5,723 nucleotides of DNA, taken from assembly GCA_009787035.1 (NCBI GenBank), contig WRGV01000077.1, positions 1,646 through 7,368 of the forward strand, written 5' to 3'. Below are positions 1 to 5,723 of this stretch, one piece after another. The translations under genes and the position numbers were made by a program. The notes beneath the pieces were generated by a model. It was not told the DNA's origin. It saw only the letters and a program-made list of their open reading frames with translations, and made no database searches. The stretch's first letter is position 1. Every line of letters starts with the position of its first letter. The stretch comes from Propionibacteriaceae bacterium (lineage in GTDB: Bacteria > Actinomycetota > Actinomycetes > Propionibacteriales > Propionibacteriaceae).

Positions 1-783
1 CCGATCGTGGGCGATGCGAAGGCGGTGCTCACCGACCTGGTCAAGCTGATGGCGGACGAGCAGGTGCCCGACCTTGCGCCGTGGCGAACATACCTGGACG
101 GCCTGCGGCAACGCTATCCGCTGCGTCTGGACGAGGACACGGCCGACGGCAAGCTGTCGCCGCAGCACGTCATCCGGCGCCTGGGCGAGCTGGTCGGCCC
201 CGACGCGATCTACGTCACCGGCGTCGGGCAGCACCAGATGTGGGCGACCCACTTCCTGCCGCATGCGCGCCCCGGGCAGTGGGCCAGCTCCGGCGGGGCC
301 GGCACGATGGGCTACTGCGTGCCGGCGGCCATGGGGGCCAAGCTCGGCAACCCCGACAAGGTCGTGTGGGGCATCGACGGCGACGGCTGCTTCCAGATGA
401 CCAACCAGGAGATCACGACGTGCGCGCTGAACGGCGTGCCGATCAAGATCGCCATCATCAACAACAACGTGTTGGGCATGGTGCGCCAGTGGCAGACGCT
501 GTTCTTCAATCAGCGCTACTCGAACACCGACCTGTTCACCGATGCGCTGCCCGACTTCTGCAAGCTGGCCGAGGCGATGGGGGCGCACGCGATCCGCGTC
601 AGCACCCCCGACCAGATCGACCCGGCGATCCAGGAGGCCATGGCGATCAACGACCGTCCGGTCGTCGTCGAGTTCCAGGTCGCCAAGGATGCGCAGGTGT
701 GGCCGATGGTGCCGGCCGGCACGAGCAACGACGACATCATGATTGCGCGCGACATGGCGCCGCAGTGGAGCCGGGAGGATTGA
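1..783 (+). CDS. ilvB: Acetohydroxyacid (acetolactate) synthase large subunit, C-terminal part (5' end outside window)
   Basis: This is the catalytic subunit of the thiamine diphosphate enzyme that condenses two pyruvates to 2-acetolactate, or pyruvate with 2-ketobutyrate, at the start of valine, leucine and isoleucine synthesis in the cytoplasm. The frame is open from base 1, so about 260 codons remain of a family length near 580-620. Counting codons from base 1, the fragment holds the end of the central domain (about 1-20) and the whole C-terminal ThDP domain. Visible motifs are GVGQHQMW at 74-81, SSGGAGTMGY at 96-105, and GDG at 127-129 followed by NNN at 154-156. The GDG-to-NN spacing fits the ThDP/Mg signature, with Asp128 and Asn155 as likely Mg ligands. 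MVRQWQ at 160-165 keeps the Trp that sits at the herbicide-sensitive site in plant homologues. It ends in TGA one base before ilvN, so the two are surely co-transcribed. The identification is secure; only the start is missing. Confidence 0.96.
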   Translation, partial: PIVGDAKAVLTDLVKLMADEQVPDLAPWRTYLDGLRQRYPLRLDEDTADGKLSPQHVIRRLGELVGPDAIYVTGVGQHQMWATHFLPHARPGQWASSGGAGTMGYCVPAAMGAKLGNPDKVVWGIDGDGCFQMTNQEITTCALNGVPIKIAIINNNVLGMVRQWQTLFFNQRYSNTDLFTDALPDFCKLAEAMGAHAIRVSTPDQIDPAIQEAMAINDRPVVVEFQVAKDAQVWPMVPAGTSNDDIMIARDMAPQWSRED

Positions 784-784
784 G

Positions 785-2397
<1,613 letters not shown>

Positions 2398-2400
<3 letters not shown>

Positions 2401-2481
2401 GTTCGTCCTGGGCTGCGTTGGGCTGCGGCTTGCGTGTGTCCAACACGCGACGCCTTGCCCGCCTTGCCCAGAACGAACCTA
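2398..2481. repeat. 84-base imperfect palindrome starting at the ilvC stop codon
   Basis: The outer arms TAGGTTCGTCCTGGGC (2398-2413) and GCCCAGAACGAACCTA (2466-2481) are reverse complements at 15 of 16 positions. Inside, GGGC (2420-2423) can pair with GCCC (2457-2460), GGC (2427-2429) with GCC (2452-2454), and GCGTGT (2432-2437) with ACACGC (2443-2448) around a 5-base loop. The whole stretch can therefore fold into one long interrupted hairpin. It could serve as the ilvC transcript 3' end or stabilise the mRNA. No T-run follows it. The two ends are both TA, which would also fit a small non-coding inverted-repeat element with a TA target duplication. Which of these it is cannot be decided from one copy. 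Confidence 0.75.
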
Positions 2482-2506
2482 GATCGACTACTGGTGGCGC
2501 GCTAAA

Positions 2507-2538
2507 GCTGGGGCCGGGGGATTTCCTCCGGCCCCAGC
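2507..2538. terminator. Bidirectional terminator-like hairpin between ilvC and the Fic gene
   Basis: GCTGGGGCCGG (2507-2517) pairs perfectly with CCGGCCCCAGC (2528-2538). Three more inner pairs (one of them G-U) close an ATTT tetraloop, giving a 14-pair GC-rich stem. It lies between two convergent genes, 12 bases past the Fic stop codon on the minus strand and 106 bases past the ilvC stop on the plus strand. On the minus strand the stem is followed only by TTTAGC, and on the plus strand by GACGTG, so there is no good U-tract. Such tail-poor stems are common in high-GC actinobacteria. The assignment as a shared terminator rests on the fold and position. Confidence 0.7.
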
Positions 2539-2550
2539 GACGTGTCGGGG

Positions 2551-3573
2551 TTATGCCGATCCCGGGTTCGTGTGGGTTCGTTTCGTCGCCTGGTATTCGG
2601 CGACCGCTTGCTTCGTGCTGCGCCAGATGCCGGAGGTGTCCTGGTGTGCGTCGAGCCGTCCCCGGGCGGCCGCTAGCCGCAAGGCGTTGAGGCTCAGCGT
2701 GGGTGTCGCCAGGGCGCTCAACGGTACTTCGCGGGCGGGACCTGCCAAGTTGGGCACGATGAAGCGGTAGAGGCTGTCCTCCATGGCGCGGGCGATGATC
2801 TCGCTCAGTGGCCCTACCGCTCCCCGGTCGGCCTGTTTCATCGCCGCCAGGTAGGCCTGGCGCCGCTGTTTGCGGACGATGATGGGGGGAAGCCCGGCCC
2901 TGACCAGCAGGAGGTTGAGGACGAGCCGTCCGGTGCGGCCGTTGCCGTCCAGGAACGGATGGATGCGCTCGAAGCAATTGTGCAGCCCAGCCAGCTGTTC
3001 GAGGAAGCCAGCGATATCCGGTGTGGTGGTGGCGACCTCCATCCGGTTCGCATCGTCCACCCACGCCGTCAGCTCGCCGGGCACCAGAGGCCACGAGGGC
3101 GGTGTCATGCCGGCATCGAAAGCCATGATGTCGTGGCGCCGGAAGTTGCCGGGGCTCTCTGCGTCCTCGGCGTCGGGATGCGGCGCGAAGCCCCACACCG
3201 GCGACATCATGGTGTGGTGGATGCGGCGCACCTCCTGCAGCGTGATCCATGGCGAGTCTTCGTCGCCGGTCGGCTGCCGGGCCTGGTCGTACACCCAGGT
3301 GGCCGCGGCGCCGTAGCCCTGCACTTCGAGATAGTTCTTGTATGGCTGCCCGCCCACGACCAGCCCTTGTCCCAGCAGCTTCTCCACCTGGCGCAACACC
3401 AGCGTGTTGCCTTCCAGCGCCGTCGAATGGTGGGCCTCCAGGTAGCCGATGTCGGCCCAAATGCGGGCAGCTTCATGCGGGGTGGGCAGCCCGCCGTACT
3501 TGGTGTTCAGTTCGTCGATGGAGGTCGACAGGCGGCGAAACACGGTCTGTTTGGTCGGACGGCCGCGCGGCAT
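2551..3573 (-). CDS. Fic-domain protein (class II, N-terminal inhibitory motif, C-terminal HTH-like segment)
   Basis: This is a predicted Fic enzyme of 340 residues. The family usually transfers AMP, or another phosphate-linked group, from a nucleotide to a hydroxyl of a target protein; the target here is unknown. The active-site motif HPFLDGNGRTGR at 205-216 is complete: His205 is the expected base, Asp209 the metal ligand, and Arg213 and Arg216 phosphate contacts. GNFRRHDI at about 142-149 looks like the substrate-positioning flap. STALEGN at 50-56 matches the (S/T)xxxE(G/N) inhibitory helix, whose Glu54 would hold the enzyme off, so no separate antitoxin is needed. The N-terminus reads MPRGRPTK, resembling an AT-hook core. 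Residues about 290-332, with LAAARGRL and GIWRSTKQAV, resemble the DNA-binding helix-turn-helix found at the end of related Fic proteins (weak match). The second ATG of an ATGATG pair is chosen, because AGGAGG at 3579-3584 is 5 bases from it but only 2 from the first. It stands alone, convergent with ilvC. Confidence 0.9.
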   Translation of the reverse strand: MPRGRPTKQTVFRRLSTSIDELNTKYGGLPTPHEAARIWADIGYLEAHHSTALEGNTLVLRQVEKLLGQGLVVGGQPYKNYLEVQGYGAAATWVYDQARQPTGDEDSPWITLQEVRRIHHTMMSPVWGFAPHPDAEDAESPGNFRRHDIMAFDAGMTPPSWPLVPGELTAWVDDANRMEVATTTPDIAGFLEQLAGLHNCFERIHPFLDGNGRTGRLVLNLLLVRAGLPPIIVRKQRRQAYLAAMKQADRGAVGPLSEIIARAMEDSLYRFIVPNLAGPAREVPLSALATPTLSLNALRLAAARGRLDAHQDTSGIWRSTKQAVAEYQATKRTHTNPGSA

Positions 3574-3576
3574 CAT

Positions 3577-3585
3577 TTCCTCCTT
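3577..3585 (-). promoter_or_regulatory. Ribosome binding site that decides the Fic gene start
   Basis: Read on the minus strand the sequence is AAGGAGGAA followed by ATGATG. The AGGAGG core lies 5 bases before the second ATG (3573-3571) and 2 bases before the first (3576-3574), favouring the second. A further in-frame ATG at 3606-3604 would place the core inside the coding region and has no site of its own. Confidence 0.75.
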
Positions 3586-3586
3586 A

Positions 3587-3631
3587 TTGACGTAGGCGGG
3601 CAACACTCAATTGATCGTATCATTCGCGCTC
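3587..3631. repeat. Tandem direct repeat, copy 1 (leader of the Fic gene)
   Basis: This 45-base unit begins TTGACGTAGG and ends ATCATTCGCGCTC. It matches copy 2 at 38 of 45 positions with a period of 46 bases. The most conserved part is 3609-3631, identical to 3655-3677 except for T/A at 3618/3664. Inside is TGAT CGT ATCA, a short inverted repeat that could be a dimer-binding half-site pair. It starts one base from the Fic ribosome binding site, so anything binding here would affect Fic expression. The stretch is noticeably more AT-rich than the flanking genes. Confidence 0.8.
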
Positions 3632-3632
3632 T

Positions 3633-3677
3633 TTGACGTAGGTGGTCTAAACCGAATTGATCGAATCATTCGCGCTC
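3633..3677. repeat. Tandem direct repeat, copy 2 (Fic / lipoprotein divergent region)
   Basis: This is the second 45-base unit, starting TTGACGTAGG and ending ATCATTCGCGCTC, separated from copy 1 by a single T at 3632. The seven differences from copy 1 fall mostly in the middle (3643-3654). The ends, including AATTGATCG and the 13 bases at 3665-3677, are unchanged. The inverted pair is TGAT CGA ATCA. The arrangement suggests two adjacent operator-like sites in the divergent region between the Fic gene and the lipoprotein gene. No clear -35/-10 pair could be fitted on either strand, so the promoter itself is not annotated. Confidence 0.8.
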
Positions 3678-3694
3678 GTGGTGGGTGGCTCTTC

Positions 3695-3717
3695 GCCGGC
3701 CTTCCAGCTACGCCGGC
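3695..3717. other. Small GC hairpin or paired GCCGGC sites in the divergent intergenic region
   Basis: The self-complementary hexamer GCCGGC occurs at 3695-3700 and 3712-3717, so the two can pair around an 11-base loop or each form its own palindrome. The rest of 3678-3804 shows no gene and no good promoter. TACAGT at 3778-3783 is a possible -10 box for the lipoprotein gene but has no matching -35. The role is unknown. Confidence 0.3.
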
Positions 3718-3808
3718 CAACGTCGCCATCCGGGCAGTCCGGGCAATCCGCCGCGCACAGCTGAGCCGTTGCCGGACTACAGTGATCTCGCCCCCTCCGT
3801 GACGAGAG

Positions 3809-3814
3809 AGGTGG
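3809..3814 (+). promoter_or_regulatory. Ribosome binding site of the lipoprotein gene
   Basis: AGGTGG, one base off AGGAGG, lies 5 bases before the ATG at 3820. It supports that ATG over the in-frame GTG codons at 3799 and 3811; the latter lies inside this site. Confidence 0.6.
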
Positions 3815-3819
3815 ACATC

Positions 3820-5723
3820 ATGTCGCAGCGTTCTGGCCGATTGATGCTTGGCGCGCTGCTCGCGTGCGCCGCGCTGGTGCTGACGGCGTGCGGGCCGAGC
3901 AAGCCGACGGTGACGCCGACGCCCCCGGCACCGTCGTCCAGCGTGCCGGCGCCGTCGCTGCCCGCGGGTTTCGCGAGCCGCATGGACGGCTCGACCGCGA
4001 CGATCCCGCTGGGGCAGGCCGTGCTGAAGTCGTTGGTGGGCACCGATGAGGGCATGACGTTCAACACGACCGACAACGCGTATCAGAACCTGATCAAGGG
4101 CACGAAGGATCTGATCCTGGTCACGTACCCGTCGGCCGACGAGCAGGCCGCCGCCGCCAAGGCGGGCGTGAAGCTGGACGTCATCCCGGTGGTCAAGGAT
4201 GCGCTGGTCTTCCTGGCCAACACGGGCAACCCCGTGTCGAACCTCACGCAGCAGCAGGTCAAGGACATCTACACCGGCAAGACCACCGACTGGGGCCAGG
4301 TCGGCGGCAAACCGGGCAGCATCATCCCTTATCAGCGCCCTGTCAACTCGGGTAGCCAGACGCTGTTCCTGAAGCTCGCGATGGCCGGGACGACGCCGAT
4401 GGACGCGCCGCAACAGCTTCGTCCCCAAGAGATGAGCGGGCTGGTGGACGACGTCGCCAATACCGACAGCGGGCCGGACGCGCTGGGGTACTCCTTCTTG
4501 TACTACGCCACACAGATGTACCTGAAGAACAGCGCCAAGCTGCTCGCGATCGACGGCGTGGCGCCGAGCGCCCAGACGGTCTCCGACGGCACGTACCCGT
4601 ACGGCACCTACTACTACGCGGTCATGCGCGACGACACCCCGGCCGATTCCCCGGCCCGCGGCCTCGTCGCCTGGCTGCTGGGCGATGCCGGGCAGCGGAT
4701 CGCCTCGGCGGCGAACTACGTCCCGCTGTCGCCGCGCAACATCGTCGCCCCCGCCGCGCCGACGTACTACCTGGGCGCCACCGCGGACAACACCACGCAG
4801 TCGTCCGGAACCGGCGGCACGCAGCGCAGGGACACGACCGTGAGCCGCAACGTGCCCGGTCTGTACTGCACCGAAAACGGGAAGGGGAATGTCACGGGCC
4901 TTTCCATCCCGGGCAATCCCGAGGTCAACAAGGCCGTCGTCGCGTGGGCCACCCAGCAGGTCGCGAAGGGCGGCACCGTCGGCTGCTACCAGGTTGTCGA
5001 GATGGGCAGTCTGGTCAGTGTCCAAGGCGGGGATGACGGCGCTGTGTTCGACGAGGCGACGGGCAAGCAGCTGCAGCTGTCGGATCTGTTCTACGACAAG
5101 GTGAACTACATCAGCTTCATCAACGACAACCTGCTGAACCAGTGGACGAATCAGGCGCTGCAGAACGAGGTCAACGAGATGGAACCGGGCTTCGATCTGG
5201 ACAACCTGGTCACCACCCCCTTCACGGGCATTCCGAACGACTACGCCTCCTTCACGGTGGATGCCTCCGACATGGTGGGTGCCCCCACACTGGAGATCTG
5301 TTTCCCGCAGGGCAACCCGTTCACCACCACGCTCACGGTCCAGGGGCAGCAGACGCCGCTGAGCTGCCTGCCGCTGCGGCTTCCGGCCAACCTGTCGCCC
5401 TACGGCGTGCTCTGGGATTTCGACCAGGCGACCGCGCCGGGAAAGAAGGGCGTGATGCTGCCCAGCGTCACGACCGCCTTCCCGGGGCCGGGGGCCAACG
5501 ACGCGGCGATCAATGCCGCGATCCAGACCGCCTACGCGAGCGCGCCCCAGGCCGCGAGCACCGAGGTCGACCTGTACGGCACGCGGTTGAGCGTCGTCTT
5601 CTGGGATCAGCCCAACGTCACGTACTGGCAGCCCGGCAGGGTTGAGGCCATGACGACGGTCGACCTGGCCACCGGGCAATCCGCCCCGTTCGGGTCCTCG
5701 GACATCCCGGCGAACTGGTGGAA
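3820..5723 (+). CDS. Secreted lipoprotein: PstS-like solute-binding domain plus C-terminal DUF3298/RsiV-like domain (3' end outside window)
   Basis: The frame stays open to the last base, giving 634 residues and no stop, so the gene is truncated at the right. The signal peptide has basic residues (MSQRSGR), a hydrophobic core (8-21) and the lipobox LTAC with lipidated Cys24, so the protein should be anchored outside the membrane. A Pro/Thr/Ser linker (about 28-50) leads to a periplasmic-binding fold, about 53-305, of the PstS-like type. Its markers are DGSTATIPL (56-64), the anion-loop-like Arg173 and NSGSQT (176-181), and LGYSFLYYAT (222-231). Arg173, Ser177, Gly178 and Ser179 mirror the spacing R..., S, G, T in E. 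coli PstS, so phosphate or a similar anion is plausible but unproven. After a polar linker (about 310-345) comes a second domain with GKQLQLSDLF (415-424) and YISFIND, resembling DUF3298 domains, plus cysteines 350, 389, 494 and 516. The start ATG is preceded by AGGTGG at 3809-3814. In-frame GTGs at 3799 and 3811 are less likely. No transporter genes are seen in the window. Confidence 0.88.
   Translation, partial: MSQRSGRLMLGALLACAALVLTACGPSKPTVTPTPPAPSSSVPAPSLPAGFASRMDGSTATIPLGQAVLKSLVGTDEGMTFNTTDNAYQNLIKGTKDLILVTYPSADEQAAAAKAGVKLDVIPVVKDALVFLANTGNPVSNLTQQQVKDIYTGKTTDWGQVGGKPGSIIPYQRPVNSGSQTLFLKLAMAGTTPMDAPQQLRPQEMSGLVDDVANTDSGPDALGYSFLYYATQMYLKNSAKLLAIDGVAPSAQTVSDGTYPYGTYYYAVMRDDTPADSPARGLVAWLLGDAGQRIASAANYVPLSPRNIVAPAAPTYYLGATADNTTQSSGTGGTQRRDTTVSRNVPGLYCTENGKGNVTGLSIPGNPEVNKAVVAWATQQVAKGGTVGCYQVVEMGSLVSVQGGDDGAVFDEATGKQLQLSDLFYDKVNYISFINDNLLNQWTNQALQNEVNEMEPGFDLDNLVTTPFTGIPNDYASFTVDASDMVGAPTLEICFPQGNPFTTTLTVQGQQTPLSCLPLRLPANLSPYGVLWDFDQATAPGKKGVMLPSVTTAFPGPGANDAAINAAIQTAYASAPQAASTEVDLYGTRLSVVFWDQPNVTYWQPGRVEAMTTVDLATGQSAPFGSSDIPANWW

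Noticed and set aside
3574..3606. An extended Fic start giving an extra 11 residues (MLPAYVNKEEM)
   Set aside because: This would put the excellent AGGAGG site inside the coding sequence, overlap repeat copy 1, and has no ribosome binding site of its own.
2959..3636. Plus-strand open frame opposite the Fic gene, crossing both the Fic start and copy 1 of the direct repeat
   Set aside because: It is a shadow of the Fic gene, which carries intact catalytic motifs on the other strand.
3633..3661. TTGACG at 3633 as a -35 box with ATTGAT at 3656 as a -10 box for the lipoprotein gene
   Set aside because: The spacing is 17 bases but the -10 match is poor, the start codon is about 160 bases away, and the bases belong to the repeat unit, so the match may be accidental.
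3587..3677. The direct repeats as a minimal CRISPR array
   Set aside because: There are only two units with a 1-base gap, no spacers and no cas genes.
3607..5679. A very long minus-strand open frame (690 codons) opposite the lipoprotein gene
   Set aside because: The translation is rich in Arg, Gly and Val with no recognisable domain, as expected for the antisense of a GC-rich gene. The plus strand there encodes a lipoprotein with a signal peptide and known motifs.

Overview
The window looks like a chromosomal segment of a high-GC Gram-positive bacterium, most likely an actinobacterium. The basis is strongly GC-rich codon third positions, AGGAGG-type ribosome binding sites, an IlvB C-terminus with the MVRQWQTLF stretch followed by IlvN and a class I IlvC, and a lipoprotein with a classical lipobox. 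No species can be named from the sequence alone.

Left part (1-2400, + strand): the end of a branched-chain amino acid operon in the order ilvB (5' end missing), ilvN, ilvC. IlvB and IlvN together form acetohydroxyacid synthase, and IlvC reduces and isomerises its product. These are the first two common steps to valine, leucine and isoleucine. ilvB and ilvN are separated by one base, and ilvC follows 65 bases later with its own strong ribosome binding site.

Middle (2401-3573): ilvC converges on a minus-strand gene for a Fic-domain protein. The 150-base convergent gap holds two hairpins: an unusual 84-base imperfect palindrome that begins at the ilvC stop codon, and a compact GC-rich hairpin that probably acts as a two-way terminator. 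The Fic protein has an intact HPFLDGNGRTGR active site, an N-terminal inhibitory helix motif (STALEGN) and a C-terminal segment resembling a helix-turn-helix. No separate antitoxin gene is visible beside it.

Right part (3574-5723): a 246-base divergent intergenic region contains two tandem 45-base direct repeats abutting the Fic ribosome binding site. Then comes a long + strand gene, open at the right edge, encoding a secreted lipoprotein. Its first half is a PstS-like phosphate/anion-type solute-binding domain. Its second half is a separate extracellular domain that resembles the DUF3298/RsiV-like fold.

The ilv genes are ordinary. The points worth a second look are the repeat array in front of the Fic gene, the palindrome at the ilvC stop, and the two-domain lipoprotein. 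I see no complete new multi-gene system, and no tRNA, rRNA, CRISPR array or transposase gene.
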